A stretch of 64,000 nt of DNA from Salinimicrobium sediminilitoris (GCF_020866905.1 NZ_JAIVCC010000009.1:1-64000), one strand, 5' to 3'; shown: positions 26,075 to 36,858, numbered from the stretch's first letter. Program-made: numbers and translations. Notes: generated from the letters alone by a model not told the origin.

Positions 26075-26971
26075 CTATAATTCTTCCTGGGCTTCCAGGT
26101 ACTGGTCCTGTTTATGCCAGTCAAACCTATAGGAAAGTCCGCCGGCTACCTGCCAACGGGAGGGAGTATCTTTGAAATTGATAAGTCCTGAAATATCTGC
26201 CTGGAAATTTTTATGAAAAAGATAAGCGAGACCTCCGCGGGCAATTTCATCACTGTAAATGTCACTTATGATGGTTTGGAACTCTCCAAACATGGCGAAT
26301 TTTTTGGAAAAGGAATGTGTAAGGGTGGCAATACCCGAATAGGTTGGAAATTCTTCTCCAATTTGGTCACCAATGACGTTTAGGACTAAAACCCAGGGTC
26401 CCCAGTTGTTTTGGGTGATCACCGCTGCACGAGGTGAGAATTTTCCCTGCCCCTCGTACAGGTAGGGGTTGTCCCCAAAGGAGAAATTTGCTCCTCCATA
26501 AACAGCTACTGCAGGAATAAAAATACTCCAGTCAAAACGTTGATTTGCTTTCCAGCTGTAAAGGTTTGGTTTTTTTTCTTTTGCATTTTTGTGGGGATCG
26601 TAAATAAGGTATTTTACCCCAATGGCATTGGAATCAAAATTGCTTATTCCATAATTTTGAGTTTCTGCTCCTACTATGTAGCTGGTGGTTTGGTCCAGAA
26701 AAGATCCCATAAGGTTGATTTCCAGTTCTTCAAAGAACAATCCGAATCTTAGAGCATAATCTACTCCCCAAAGTTCAGTTTCAGTTTGCATCAATTCGTG
26801 ATCATCGTTACCAAACTTCCCCCCGGCTTCCAGTTGTAGGACATTAGGTCCTACAGCAAAGGCCCCCTGGGAATTTCCGGGACGGTTGGAGTTGATCGTT
26901 TCTGTATATTGTGCTGTGGCTAAAAAACTTCCGGAGAGAAAAAGAATAAAAAAAGTAGCGTAGATTCTCAT
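26075..26971 (-). CDS. Outer-membrane beta-barrel 'transporter' family protein
   Basis: Signal peptide 1-21 (ending LATAQ) followed by amphipathic strands throughout (ETINSNRPGNSQGAFAVG near the start), ending in a barrel strand and a short tail. It resembles flavobacterial proteins annotated simply as transporter, related to the phenol-degradation MetA-like barrel group; no substrate can be named. A -7 element TATATTTG (26994-27001, minus strand) lies 22 bases before the ATG. It is upstream of pncB on the same strand (32-bp gap), so may share its transcript. Confidence 0.75.
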   Translation of the reverse strand: MRIYATFFILFLSGSFLATAQYTETINSNRPGNSQGAFAVGPNVLQLEAGGKFGNDDHELMQTETELWGVDYALRFGLFFEELEINLMGSFLDQTTSYIVGAETQNYGISNFDSNAIGVKYLIYDPHKNAKEKKPNLYSWKANQRFDWSIFIPAVAVYGGANFSFGDNPYLYEGQGKFSPRAAVITQNNWGPWVLVLNVIGDQIGEEFPTYSGIATLTHSFSKKFAMFGEFQTIISDIYSDEIARGGLAYLFHKNFQADISGLINFKDTPSRWQVAGGLSYRFDWHKQDQYLEAQEEL

Positions 26972-27076
26972 ATTCGGGCTGTTTGGTTACGATCAAATAT
27001 AGAGATTTTATCATTTTTTTCGGCTGCAGCAATGGTTTTCTTTGAGCAGAATGGTAATTTTACCAAAATTTTTGGA

Positions 27077-27352
27077 ATGCACGAAGCTTCATTATCCCAG
27101 GTATTAAGAGTAGTTCTTATTGTCCTGCTTATATACTTTGGATTAAAAATTATAATGCGCTGGCTGGGTCCTCTCCTTTTACGATGGATGTTGAAGAAGA
27201 TAGGAAGGAAATTTGAGCAGCGGTTTAACCAATCCGATCCCAGGACCCAACAGCCCCGGGAAGGAGAAGTGAATATTGAAGGCAAGCCCAAGAAAACTCC
27301 AAGATCAAACAATGACGTGGGAGAGTACATCGATTATGAAGAAATTGACTAA
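27077..27352 (+). CDS. DUF4834-family membrane protein
   Basis: A 91-aa protein: short N-terminus, one strong membrane helix (VLRVVLIVLLIYFGLKIIM), a basic amphipathic stretch and a polar tail ending GEYIDYEEID, as in the flavobacterial DUF4834 family. I prefer ATG 27077 (MHEASLSQVLR) over the upstream Met at 27032 because family members begin next to the helix in this way. It precedes the YfhO gene by 24 bp. Confidence 0.82.
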   Translation: MHEASLSQVLRVVLIVLLIYFGLKIIMRWLGPLLLRWMLKKIGRKFEQRFNQSDPRTQQPREGEVNIEGKPKKTPRSNNDVGEYIDYEEID

Positions 27353-27376
27353 TTTCCGCTCCAAAATCCTCTTCCT

Positions 27377-29794
27377 ATGAATTTTTCCTTTAAGAAAGTT
27401 CTTCCTCATATTTTAGTTGTTCTCGGGTTTATCGCTATTTCGTTAGCATATTTTTATCCTGTACTTCAGGGGAAGGAGATATTTCAAAGTGACATTGCGC
27501 AGTATATTGGGATGGCGCGGCAACAAAACGAATTTAGAGCAGAGACAGGGGAGGAGCCTTACTGGACAGATGCTGCCTTTGGAGGAATGCCTACTTACCA
27601 GTTAGGCGCTAATTACCCGCACAATTACGTAAAGGAACTGGACAGGACCCTGCGATTTCTGCCACGGCCGGCCGACTATCTTTTCCTGTATTTTATTGGA
27701 ATGTATATTCTATTCCTGGTCCTAAAAATAGATTACAGATTAGCATTCCTGGGAGCCCTGGCGTTTGGTTTTTCAACTTATCTCATCATTATTCTGGGAG
27801 TGGGGCATAATGCCAAAGCTCACGCAATAGCTTATATGCCATGGGTAATTGGGGGAATACTCCTGTGCTTCAGGCGAAAATATATTCCCGGATTTTTATT
27901 GCTCGCCTTTGGAATGGCGCTGGAGATAAGTGCAAATCACTTTCAAATGACCTTTTACCTGCTCCTGCTGGTTATTGTCATTGGGATTGTCTATCTCATC
28001 AATGCCTTCAAGAAAAAGGAATTACCACAGTTTTTTAAAGCCATCGGAATTATGGTGGTCGCAGTACTCCTCGCTATTGGCGCCAATGCAACCAATTTAA
28101 TGGCCACCCAGGAATATGCCGATTTTAGTACCAGGGGCGACACAGGGCTCACAATCACTCCTGATGGTACTGCGGAAAAAACTGAAGGTCTTGACTATAA
28201 TTATATTACCGAATACAGCTATGGTGTTCTGGAAAGTTTTAATCTTTTCATTCCAAGATTTATGGGCGGTTCCAGTGCAGAGAATGTAGGAACAGATTCA
28301 GCCATTTATAATCAATTGTTGCAGTTGGGCGCTAATCCTGTGCAGGCTGCGCAATTTGCTGAAGCAGCGCCTACTTACTGGGGAGATCAACCCTTTGTTG
28401 GAGCGCCGGCCTATATTGGAGCAACAGTTCTTTTCCTTTTTGTTTTTGCACTTTTTCTTGTGAGAGGAAAACTAAAGTGGTGGATAGTTGGTGGTTCTCT
28501 ACTTGCCCTGCTGCTTTCATGGGGAAAGAACTTTGGAATTCTTACAGATTTCTTCATAAACTATGTGCCTCTTTACAACAAGTTTAGAGCAGTGTCTTCC
28601 ATTCAGGTACTACTTGAATTGTGTATTCCGATACTTGCAATTGCGGGTCTGTCGAGATTGTTCTTTAGGGAAGAAAGTAATGATAGAAAAATTTACGCCC
28701 TTAAATGGGCCACAATAATTACCGGCGGCATTGCGCTGTTATTCCTGTTGTTTAAAGGAATGTTGTTCAGCTTTACAGGTGCCAGTGACGGAGTTTTAAT
28801 TCAGCAGCTGGGACCTGAGTTTGTGCGGGCATTGAAGGAAGACAGGAGAGCTGTCTTTACTGCCGATACTTTTAGGTCCTTGATTCTGGTGCTGCTTACT
28901 GCTGCAGTTCTTTGGTTTTACTTAAAACAAAAATTTACCCGGAATATCGCCTTTTTGGCACTTGGTGCTCTCATTCTTTTCGACCTTGTTGGCGTTGGTA
29001 AAAGGTATGTTGACAGTGAAGATTTTGTGCTTTCGAGCGTAGTGAATCAGCCTTTTCAGGCTACAGGGGCAGACAGGGAGATCATGAAAGATGATGCTCA
29101 TTACCGCGTATTTGATCTAAGCGGAAGCCCTTTCAATACCGCCCGAACCTCATTTTTCCATAATTCGGTAGGAGGTTATCACGCTGCCAAACCGGGCAGG
29201 ATGCAGGAGCTTTATGATTTTTACTTATCGCAGAACAACCTGCAGGTGCTCAATATGCTGAACACTAAATATTTTATTGTTCCAACTGAAGAAGGACCGG
29301 TAGCGCAGGAAAATCCTGAAACAAATGGAAATGCCTGGTTTATACAGGAGGTGAAACTGGTGGAAAATGCAAACGAAGCAATAAAGGCACTGGAAGGGAT
29401 CAATACCAAAAAAGTTGCCGTAGTAGACAATAAATTTGCAGACCAACTTCCAAAAAAGCAGTTTGCAGCAGACACTACAGCTCAAATTGAACTGGTATTT
29501 TATCAACCCAATGAACTGGTATACAGATCTTCTTCTGAAAATGGAGGAATGGCTGTTTTTTCAGAAATATATTATCAGCATGGGTGGCAGGCTTATATTA
29601 ATGGGGAGGAAGTCCCGCATTTTAGGGTGAATTATGTGTTACGGGCAATGATGGTACCGGCTGGTCAACACGAGATCACCTTTAGATTTGAACCACAGGT
29701 AGTGAAAACCGGAAGTTCAATTGCACTTGCAAGTTCAATACTGCTGGGTCTTTTACTGGTTGGCGGTATCGTTTGGGGCATAAGACGAAGATAA
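27377..29794 (+). CDS. YfhO-family membrane protein
   Basis: An 805-aa integral membrane protein with about twelve helices in the first two thirds and a large soluble domain at the end (residues ~535-775), then a last helix. The YfhO family (GT-C-like fold) is implicated in transferring sugars to cell-wall or lipid acceptors. The DxAQY-type acidic loop after the first helix (QSDIAQYIGMARQ) and the GGMPTYQ motif (about 72-78) are family hallmarks. The following glycosyltransferase and flippase genes support a role in surface glycan assembly. Confidence 0.9.
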   Translation: MNFSFKKVLPHILVVLGFIAISLAYFYPVLQGKEIFQSDIAQYIGMARQQNEFRAETGEEPYWTDAAFGGMPTYQLGANYPHNYVKELDRTLRFLPRPADYLFLYFIGMYILFLVLKIDYRLAFLGALAFGFSTYLIIILGVGHNAKAHAIAYMPWVIGGILLCFRRKYIPGFLLLAFGMALEISANHFQMTFYLLLLVIVIGIVYLINAFKKKELPQFFKAIGIMVVAVLLAIGANATNLMATQEYADFSTRGDTGLTITPDGTAEKTEGLDYNYITEYSYGVLESFNLFIPRFMGGSSAENVGTDSAIYNQLLQLGANPVQAAQFAEAAPTYWGDQPFVGAPAYIGATVLFLFVFALFLVRGKLKWWIVGGSLLALLLSWGKNFGILTDFFINYVPLYNKFRAVSSIQVLLELCIPILAIAGLSRLFFREESNDRKIYALKWATIITGGIALLFLLFKGMLFSFTGASDGVLIQQLGPEFVRALKEDRRAVFTADTFRSLILVLLTAAVLWFYLKQKFTRNIAFLALGALILFDLVGVGKRYVDSEDFVLSSVVNQPFQATGADREIMKDDAHYRVFDLSGSPFNTARTSFFHNSVGGYHAAKPGRMQELYDFYLSQNNLQVLNMLNTKYFIVPTEEGPVAQENPETNGNAWFIQEVKLVENANEAIKALEGINTKKVAVVDNKFADQLPKKQFAADTTAQIELVFYQPNELVYRSSSENGGMAVFSEIYYQHGWQAYINGEEVPHFRVNYVLRAMMVPAGQHEITFRFEPQVVKTGSSIALASSILLGLLLVGGIVWGIRRR

Positions 29795-29815
29795 TTTGTC
29801 ATTTTAAGCAGGGCT

Positions 29816-31099
29816 ATGAAAAAAGTACTTATAGTTACTTATTACTGGCCCCCGGCCGGTGGCCCGGGTGTACAGCGATGGCTCAAATTTGTGAAATATC
29901 TTCCCGAAAATGGGATTGACCCCATAGTGTATGCTCCAAAAAATCCTCATTACCCTCTAAAAGATGCTTCTCTTGAAGCTGAAATACCTTCAGGATTAAA
30001 GGTGCTTAAAAAGGGCATTGTTGAACCCTATGCTTTTGCAGGTTTATTATCCAAAAAAGATACTGAAACTATCAGCTCCGGAATTATTCCGAAGGAACAA
30101 AAGCAGGGATTCCTTCAAAAGTTGATGCTGTTCATCCGGGGCAACTTTTTTATTCCCGATGCCCGTAAGTTCTGGATCAAACCTTCAGTAAAATATCTTT
30201 CAGAATACCTGAAGGAGCATGAGATCGATACTATTATTACCACCGGACCTCCTCACAGTATGCACCTTATCGGTTTACAGCTAAAAAAGGAGACAGGAGT
30301 GAAGTGGATAGCCGATTTTAGGGACCCATGGACACAAATTGGCTACCACAGCAAATTAAAGCTCCTTTCCAGGTCCCGAAAAAAACATGAAGAGCTGGAA
30401 AAAATGGTGCTGCAAACAGCAGAAAAAATAATCACCACCAGTTTTACCACCCGGGAGGAATTTGCGTCAAAAACAGATCGACCAATTGAAGTGATCACTA
30501 ATGGTTACGATACAGAGCAGGTGGACAAACTTCCTATGGATAAAAAATTCAGCCTCTCTCATATTGGGTCGTTGCTTTCGGGAAGAAATCCGGAAAACCT
30601 GTGGCAGGCACTTTCAGAATTAATTTGCGAAAATGAAGATTTTGCCAGGGTTTTTCAGCTTAAATTGGTTGGAGCAGTGGGAGAGCCGGTACTGGAGAGT
30701 ATTAAGAAAGCCGGTTTAAAGGATTGGCTCGTTTTAAAGAATTATGTTTCTCATTTGGAAGCCTTGCAATTGCAAAGGAGTGCGCAGCTGCTCCTGTTGA
30801 TCGAGATCGACAGTGAAGAAACAAGGGGAATTATTCCTGGGAAATTATTTGAATATATGGTAAGCGAGCGACCAATTCTTGCAGTGGGACCGGAGAAAGC
30901 CGATATTCAAAAGATCATTCAGGAAACTAATACGGGGTCGTATTTTCTTTACTCTCAAAAAGGGCAAATTAAAGCCTTTCTTCAGGAAAAGTATGAGCTA
31001 TTCAAAAAAAGGGAATTGAGATCTTTTCCAATTGGGCTTCAACAATACAGCAGGCGGGCCCTGGCGAAGAAGCTGGCAAATCAAATAAAGCAGCTTTAA
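29816..31099 (+). CDS. Glycosyltransferase (GT4-like)
   Basis: GT-B fold glycosyltransferase. N-terminal YYWPPAGGPGVQRWLKF is the usual donor-side glycine-rich start; the C-terminal half has the nucleotide-sugar region (IGSLLSGRNPENLW, then IPGKLFEYMVSERPILAVG with the E-x7-type glutamates). It lacks a signal peptide and should act at the cytoplasmic face. Its stop overlaps the flippase start (TAATG), so both are made together. Sugar and acceptor unknown. Confidence 0.9.
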   Translation: MKKVLIVTYYWPPAGGPGVQRWLKFVKYLPENGIDPIVYAPKNPHYPLKDASLEAEIPSGLKVLKKGIVEPYAFAGLLSKKDTETISSGIIPKEQKQGFLQKLMLFIRGNFFIPDARKFWIKPSVKYLSEYLKEHEIDTIITTGPPHSMHLIGLQLKKETGVKWIADFRDPWTQIGYHSKLKLLSRSRKKHEELEKMVLQTAEKIITTSFTTREEFASKTDRPIEVITNGYDTEQVDKLPMDKKFSLSHIGSLLSGRNPENLWQALSELICENEDFARVFQLKLVGAVGEPVLESIKKAGLKDWLVLKNYVSHLEALQLQRSAQLLLLIEIDSEETRGIIPGKLFEYMVSERPILAVGPEKADIQKIIQETNTGSYFLYSQKGQIKAFLQEKYELFKKRELRSFPIGLQQYSRRALAKKLANQIKQL

Positions 31100-32562
31100 T
31101 GGGGATCATCATTAGCCAGTCGGCCAAAAACCTTACCACCACTTATGTGGGATTTGGGATAGGAGCGATCAACACGCTGTTCCTCTACACAAATTTCCTC
31201 ACGCCTGAGTATTACGGACTGGTAGGTTTCCTGCTATCGGCCGCAAATCTTATCTGGCCCCTTATGGCTTTTGGGGTGCACAACACCCTCGTGAAGTTTT
31301 ACAGCTCCTATGATTCTGAGGAGGAGAAGGATAAGCTGCTGAGCGTCATCCTGCTTTTACCGCTGGGGATCTCGCTCATTCTCGGTTTTATTGGTTATTT
31401 TTCCTATGGCTTGCTGCTTAATTACTTTTCTGAAGGGGACGGGCTGGTAAAGCCTTACATCTGGCTCATTTTTGTTATTGCTCTGGCCACTTCATATTTC
31501 GAGATCTTTTTTGCCTGGGCAAAGGTGTATTATAAAAGTGTTTTCGGGAATTTCATGAAAGAGGTGTTCCACCGGGTTTGTATCTCCCTGCTGTTGCTGG
31601 CAGTTTACTTCAGTTACATTTCCATTGAGAATTTCATTTATGCGGTTGGCGTTGTTTTTATTCTGCGGCTAATATTCATGATGTTTTATGCCTTCAGCTT
31701 ATATTTTCCGAAGCTTAGTTTTTCTTTTCCGCGTAACAAATCTTTTATTCTGAAATATTCGGCTTTGATCCTCATAGCGGGATCGGTGGCCATGGTGTTG
31801 CTTGACCTGGATAAGGTGATGATAGAAAGATTCCTTCCCATAGAAATGGTGGCGGTGTACGGGATTGCGGTTTATATTTCTTCTGTGATCGCTGTGCCTT
31901 CAAGAGCAATGCACCAAATCACTTATCCCATGACGGCTTCTTTGCTTAACAAAAGGGACAAAAAAGGGCTTCTGGACCTTTATGAAAAGAGTTCCCTGAA
32001 CCTGTTAATTATTAGCGGACTCATTTTTTTGTTGATTATCACCAACATTTCCCAGCTTTACGCTCTAATACCCGCAGAATATCAAATTAGTTATTCGATC
32101 GTGATCCTGATTAGTTGCGTGAAACTCTATGATAATTTGCTGGGGAATAATAACAGTATACTTTTTAATTCAGATTACTACCGGCTGGTACTGGCGATAG
32201 GCGTTTTTCTTGCCATCCTTGCGTTTGTACTGAATATTGTCCTGATTCCTATTTTTGAGCTTCTGGGAGCTGCGCTGGCTACCTTTCTTGCCTTTGCATG
32301 CTATAATACCGTTAAACTGGTGATGGTGCTGAAGAAATTCCGTATTCATCCTTTTACAAAGGAAACCGCATATAGCCTTCTTCTCATTCTATTATTCTCC
32401 TTTGGATTTTACTTCTGGAACTTCCCGTGGCATCCTGTGGTGAATATAGTTTTGAAGTCGGGAATTATCGCTCTTCTTTACGTCCTGGTAATTTATATGC
32501 TGAAGCTTTCTCCGGAAATAAATAAGATCATCAATCAAAGTTTCAGGTTCCTGAAGCGGTAA
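31099..32562 (+). CDS. Oligosaccharide flippase (Wzx/MATE-like)
   Basis: Polysaccharide-export membrane protein of 487 aa with about 14 hydrophobic segments; the N-terminus KNLTTTYVGFGIGAINTLFLY and the LLDLDKVMIERFLP segment match the polysaccharide biosynthesis/Wzx group. It probably flips a lipid-linked glycan made by the preceding glycosyltransferase. Last gene of the DUF4834-YfhO-GT-flippase cluster. Confidence 0.88.
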   Translation: MGIIISQSAKNLTTTYVGFGIGAINTLFLYTNFLTPEYYGLVGFLLSAANLIWPLMAFGVHNTLVKFYSSYDSEEEKDKLLSVILLLPLGISLILGFIGYFSYGLLLNYFSEGDGLVKPYIWLIFVIALATSYFEIFFAWAKVYYKSVFGNFMKEVFHRVCISLLLLAVYFSYISIENFIYAVGVVFILRLIFMMFYAFSLYFPKLSFSFPRNKSFILKYSALILIAGSVAMVLLDLDKVMIERFLPIEMVAVYGIAVYISSVIAVPSRAMHQITYPMTASLLNKRDKKGLLDLYEKSSLNLLIISGLIFLLIITNISQLYALIPAEYQISYSIVILISCVKLYDNLLGNNNSILFNSDYYRLVLAIGVFLAILAFVLNIVLIPIFELLGAALATFLAFACYNTVKLVMVLKKFRIHPFTKETAYSLLLILLFSFGFYFWNFPWHPVVNIVLKSGIIALLYVLVIYMLKLSPEINKIINQSFRFLKR

Positions 32563-32581
32563 ATATAAATCAAAGGCGTTT

Positions 32582-32621
32582 TAAAAAAAAAAGATCCCCG
32601 GCGCAATTGCAACCGGGGATC
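32582..32621 (-). terminator. Terminator of the Tyr/Asn-rich secreted protein gene
   Basis: On the minus strand GATCCCCGG (32613-32621) pairs with CCGGGGATC (32593-32601) and is followed by an uninterrupted T tract (32582-32592). A TTGGTTGGTTAGTTGGTTG stretch lies between the stop codon and the stem; nearly the same stretch precedes the hairpin at 33784-33815. Confidence 0.88.
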
Positions 32622-32648
32622 AACCAACTAACCAACCAAAATTAAATT

Positions 32649-33701
32649 TTAATTTCCTCCTCTGGAACTTCTTGTTCCTCTTGTCGAGGAAGTAGATTCC
32701 TGTACTTGTACTGGTGCAGAGTTTACAGTCGCAGATCGCTGTGTTCTGCTTTGTGCCTGTACCTGTCTTGCGGGAGTAGCGTTAACAGAAGAGCTTCTGC
32801 TTTTTTGCTGTGCGCTGCTTTGAGCAGGAACATTTGCGGCTCTACTTTGACGAACAACCCGTTGCTGTACTGCAGGAGTTTCCACTCTTGAATTTCTGTT
32901 TCCAACTTCTGCTTTTTGAGGAACAGTTGTGGTGCTTCGTACCTTTCTTTCTTCTCTAAACTGAGAAGTTGAAGCTGCTGCCCGTGGTGCCGGGTTATGG
33001 GTTCTAATATCCCTTTGGTCTTCCACTCTTCTTCCTCTTTGGTAAGAAGTAACTTTCTCTCCGGGTCTATAATAGCTCTTTTGAAATGAGTTGTTGTTAT
33101 AATAGTTATTGTGATAATACTTTTTATATGAATTGTACCTCATCCTGTTCGGTTCATAGTACAGGCGGTATGGTTCATTGTAAACTACTGCAAAGTGGGA
33201 ATTGGGTCTCATGTAGTAATCGTGCCATGGGCGATAAACATAATGCACATTCCTGCTATTGATATACCCTGAAGTATGGGTGAACTGGCGATAAGGATTA
33301 TAGTTAACAAACATATTTCCAATCCTGTTCACCATTCCAAAGGCATTATATCTAATTTGAACACGTCCAGCCTGAATGATCCTTCCATAGTAGTCATAAT
33401 AAACCGGGACATTCTCAATTTGTATCACGGCTCCAAAATCATCATACTGTACGAAGGGACCGTAGTTGTAACCGGAATTAAAGCTATAATTAACATGAGG
33501 CGGGATACGGTTGAAGTTTTTTCGGGAATTAAAAAAGAAATCAAACTGGCCGTCAGGAAAAACGGCAAATTCAACCCCTCTTTCCACAAAAATAAAAGCA
33601 TCTTCATAACCTCGACGCTCAAAGTTCTCCCCGGCTGAAGGAGCAGCTTTGGTAGAAAATCCAACCACCAGCAAAGTCAATAAGAGGTAAAAATTTTTCA
33701 T
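32649..33701 (-). CDS. Secreted Tyr/Asn/Arg-rich protein, unknown
   Basis: Signal peptide 1-19 (GFSTKAAPSAG), then a 150-residue repetitive region of short YD-x-(F/Y)-G and YNxxG units (FVQYDDFGAVIQIENVPV, YYDYYGRIIQAGRVQI, YNAFGMVNRIGNMFV), suggesting a beta-repeat structure; then a Tyr/Asn/Arg-rich stretch and a low-complexity Ser/Thr/Gln/Arg tail (~residues 235-350) that looks disordered. Similar proteins are widespread in flavobacteria without a named function. Likely periplasmic or cell-surface. Confidence 0.75.
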   Translation of the reverse strand: MKNFYLLLTLLVVGFSTKAAPSAGENFERRGYEDAFIFVERGVEFAVFPDGQFDFFFNSRKNFNRIPPHVNYSFNSGYNYGPFVQYDDFGAVIQIENVPVYYDYYGRIIQAGRVQIRYNAFGMVNRIGNMFVNYNPYRQFTHTSGYINSRNVHYVYRPWHDYYMRPNSHFAVVYNEPYRLYYEPNRMRYNSYKKYYHNNYYNNNSFQKSYYRPGEKVTSYQRGRRVEDQRDIRTHNPAPRAAASTSQFREERKVRSTTTVPQKAEVGNRNSRVETPAVQQRVVRQSRAANVPAQSSAQQKSRSSSVNATPARQVQAQSRTQRSATVNSAPVQVQESTSSTRGTRSSRGGN

Positions 33702-33775
33702 AATAGGGGGATTTAGAGATTAAACTATTGTACCGTTTTGCCAGTACATTTAATTACATTCAAACTACGTGCCAA

Positions 33776-33815
33776 AAATTAGAAAACCCCGTGAGCATTA
33801 AGCTATACGGGGTTT
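33776..33815 (-). terminator. Minus-strand terminator between uvrA and the next gene
   Basis: AAACCCCGT (minus strand, 33807-33815) pairs with ACGGGGTTT (33784-33792), followed by TTCTAATTTTT. It ends transcription about 150-180 bases after the uvrA stop codon. The 145 bases between uvrA and this stem hold no ORF I can support and could be a long 3' UTR or a small RNA. Confidence 0.7.
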
Positions 33816-33960
33816 CCAAACTAACCAACCAAAAATTATTAATTACAATAAATTATAAAAACATTACTCTTGCAATTACTAAATTTAATTCAAAGGCTAT
33901 GCCAAGAATCGTTATTTAAAGTTTTCCATTGTTAAATAATGGGTGCCTAAAATGATATTT

Positions 33961-36747
33961 TCACAACTTCTCTGCCAGGAAGGGTGCGGTGTAGGATTTC
34001 TTGTTTTTTGCTACTTCTTCGGGAGTGCCGGTTGCTATGAGTTGACCACCGGCTTCACCACCTTCCAGGCCTAAGTCGATGACATGATCTGCACATTTAA
34101 CCAGGTCCATATTATGTTCTATCACAATGACCGAATGGCCTTTTGCCAATAGCGCATTAAAGGATTTTAATAACTTTTGAATATCATGGAAGTGCAAACC
34201 GGTGGTGGGTTCATCAAAAATAAAAAGTGCTTTTTCTTTTGAATTTCCTTTGACGAGAAAGGAAGCCAGCTTTATCCTTTGGGCTTCCCCGCCAGAAAGA
34301 GTGGAGGAGCTTTGCCCCAATTGTACATAACCTAATCCTACGTCCTGCAGGGGTTTTAACTTTGAAGTGATCTTATCCTCCCCATTGTCGGCAAAGAAAG
34401 CTACAGCATCATCAATGGTCAGGTTAAGGATATCATCAATATTTTTATCTGCAAATTTCACCTCCAGGATCTCTTTTTTGAAGCGCTTTCCATTGCAGGT
34501 TTCACAAAGGAGATGTACATCGGCCATGAATTGCATTTCAATAGTCACTTCTCCTTCCCCTTTGCAGGTTTCGCATCTACCGCCATCCACATTGAAGGAA
34601 AAATGTTTTGGTTTATAACCTCTAATATCACTCAGCTTTTGATTAGAAAATAAATTCCTGATGTCGTCATAGGCTTTAATGTAGGTTACCGGATTTGATC
34701 TTGAGGACCGCCCAATTGGATTTTGATCTACAAATTCTACTGAAGTTATATTACTGAATTTCCCTTCTATTTTGGTGAATTGGCCGGCTTTTTCACCGTG
34801 ACCATTAATCTCTTTAGTCATGGCAGGATAGAGAATTCGCTTGATCAGGGTACTTTTCCCGCTTCCGGAAACTCCCGTTACAGCGGTAAAGACACCTAGC
34901 GGAAATCTCACATCAATATTCTTTAGGTTGTTCTCTCTGGCTCCAATGACATCAACAAAATATTTGTAATCCCGTCTTTTGGAAGGCACCTCAATTTGGA
35001 GAGTATTATTAAGATATTGAGAGGTTAGAGAATCGGAAACCAGGATATCACTAAAAGTTCCGGAGGCGACAACTTCCCCGCCATTGGTTCCGGCTTCGGG
35101 GCCGATATCGATGATCTCATCGGCGGCCTTCATAATATCTTCATCGTGCTCTACAACGATCACAGTATTACCAAGATCCCGAAGAGATTTCAGAACTTCA
35201 ATAAGTTTTAATGTATCCCGGGGATGCAAACCAATAGAAGGCTCATCAAGAATATACATGGAGCCTACCAGGCTGCTCCCTAATGAGGTAGCGAGGTTGA
35301 TCCTTTGTGACTCCCCTCCCGAAAGGGTATTGGACTTTCTGTTCAGGGTAAGGTAAGTCAATCCCACTTTTGAAAGGAATCCAAGCCTGTTCCTTATTTC
35401 GGTTAATAACCTTTTTGCAATGGCAGCATCGGACTCATTTAATTCAAGCTGGTCAAAAAATTCTGAAACTTTATCAATAGGCATTTCCACCAGCTGGGTG
35501 ATGTTAGCTCCTCCTACCTTTACGAAATTGGCTTCAGGTCTTAGCCTTTTACCTTTACAGACAGAACATCTTGTTTTTCCGCGGTAGCGGGAAAGCATTA
35601 CCCGGTTCTGGATCTTGTAAGCTTTGGATTCCAGGAAAGCAAAGAATTGATTTAAACCTTCAAAATATTGATTTCCATTCCAAACGAGATCCTTTTGCTC
35701 CTGGCTTAATTCAAAATACGGCTTATGGATCGGAAAATTAAATTTATGGCTGTTATTCACCAGTTGATCACGATACCAGCTCATACTTTCCCCGCGCCAG
35801 GGAAAAATAGCATTTTCATAAACAGAAAGACCGGTATTTGGGATTACCAGGTCTTCATCAATCCCAATGACATCGCCGTAACCTTCACATTTTGGGCATG
35901 CGCCATAAGGATTATTAAAGCTGAATAAGTGCACATTAGGCTCCAGAAAGGTCATGCCGTCCAACTCGAATTTATTGCTGAACTGTCTTAATTTTTTATC
36001 TGCAAGATTCTCAATAAACAGTTCACCTTTCCCTTCAAAAAAGGCGGTTTGAATGGCATCTGCCAGGCGGTTCAGGAAATCTTCCTCATCTTTGGTGACG
36101 ATCCTGTCCACTACCAGGAACAGATCTTTTTCTTCTATTTTTGAGAGGTCTGTTTCATCGATCCTCAGTACTTCATCTTTGAATTTTATCCTGCTGTAAC
36201 CTTGCTGAAGGAGCACCTTAAGTTTTTCCTCGGGGGTACGGCTTTGCTCAACATGAACAGGTGCTAAAAGCAGCATTTTTGAACCTTCAGGAAAAGTTTT
36301 TACATAGTTCACCACATCGGTCGCCGTATCTTTTTTCACCTCATCTCCCGATATAGGGGAATAGGTTTTTCCAATACGGGCAAAAAGCAGTTTAAGGTAA
36401 TCGTAAATTTCAGTGGAGGTGCCCACGGTAGAACGGGGGTTAGTGGAGTTGACCTTTTGTTCAATAGCAATGGCCGGGGCAATACCTTTAATGGAGTCCA
36501 CTAATGGCTTATTGAGCCTGCCAAGAAATTGCCGGGCGTAGGAGGAAAGACTTTCCACATATCGACGCTGGCCTTCAGCATATAAGGTATCAAAGGCCAG
36601 GGAAGATTTTCCCGATCCCGAAAGGCCGGTAAGGACCACCAGCTTATTCCGCGGGATTATGACATTTATGTTCTTTAAGTTATGGAGACGGGCTCCTTTT
36701 ATAATTATATTCTCTTTTGGATCTACCCCTGAGATATCTACTTGCAT
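33961..36747 (-). CDS. uvrA: Excinuclease ABC subunit A
   Basis: DNA-damage recognition ATPase of nucleotide excision repair. Two ABC ATPase halves with Walker [13 protein letters not shown] (about residues 32-43) and [10 protein letters not shown] (about 625-634), signature motifs [12 protein letters not shown] and [12 protein letters not shown], and zinc-finger CxxC pairs ([20 protein letters not shown] ... CETCNGKRF). I choose ATG 36747 (928 aa): the promoter TACCTTTG (36770-36777) lies between it and the upstream Met at 36789, which therefore cannot be in the transcript. Confidence 0.96.
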   Translation of the reverse strand: MQVDISGVDPKENIIIKGARLHNLKNINVIIPRNKLVVLTGLSGSGKSSLAFDTLYAEGQRRYVESLSSYARQFLGRLNKPLVDSIKGIAPAIAIEQKVNSTNPRSTVGTSTEIYDYLKLLFARIGKTYSPISGDEVKKDTATDVVNYVKTFPEGSKMLLLAPVHVEQSRTPEEKLKVLLQQGYSRIKFKDEVLRIDETDLSKIEEKDLFLVVDRIVTKDEEDFLNRLADAIQTAFFEGKGELFIENLADKKLRQFSNKFELDGMTFLEPNVHLFSFNNPYGACPKCEGYGDVIGIDEDLVIPNTGLSVYENAIFPWRGESMSWYRDQLVNNSHKFNFPIHKPYFELSQEQKDLVWNGNQYFEGLNQFFAFLESKAYKIQNRVMLSRYRGKTRCSVCKGKRLRPEANFVKVGGANITQLVEMPIDKVSEFFDQLELNESDAAIAKRLLTEIRNRLGFLSKVGLTYLTLNRKSNTLSGGESQRINLATSLGSSLVGSMYILDEPSIGLHPRDTLKLIEVLKSLRDLGNTVIVVEHDEDIMKAADEIIDIGPEAGTNGGEVVASGTFSDILVSDSLTSQYLNNTLQIEVPSKRRDYKYFVDVIGARENNLKNIDVRFPLGVFTAVTGVSGSGKSTLIKRILYPAMTKEINGHGEKAGQFTKIEGKFSNITSVEFVDQNPIGRSSRSNPVTYIKAYDDIRNLFSNQKLSDIRGYKPKHFSFNVDGGRCETCKGEGEVTIEMQFMADVHLLCETCNGKRFKKEILEVKFADKNIDDILNLTIDDAVAFFADNGEDKITSKLKPLQDVGLGYVQLGQSSSTLSGGEAQRIKLASFLVKGNSKEKALFIFDEPTTGLHFHDIQKLLKSFNALLAKGHSVIVIEHNMDLVKCADHVIDLGLEGGEAGGQLIATGTPEEVAKNKKSYTAPFLAEKL

Positions 36748-36769
36748 ACCTAAATTTCTGTTGAATTTG

Positions 36770-36777
36770 CAAAGGTA
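36770..36777 (-). promoter_or_regulatory. -7 promoter element of uvrA
   Basis: TACCTTTG on the minus strand matches TAnnTTTG, 22 bases before ATG 36747. It decides the start codon against 36789. No LexA-like operator is evident. Confidence 0.6.
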
Positions 36778-36858
36778 CTTAATCTTCAAATTTTTCAGCT
36801 TCCCGGTGAGGGAATATAACTTAGTGGTAATTAAATTGTTAAAAACATTAACCTTTTA

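Noticed and set aside
33728-33919. Plus-strand 63-codon frame between two minus-strand genes
   Set aside because: It crosses the hairpin at 33784-33815, is AT-rich and has no promoter.
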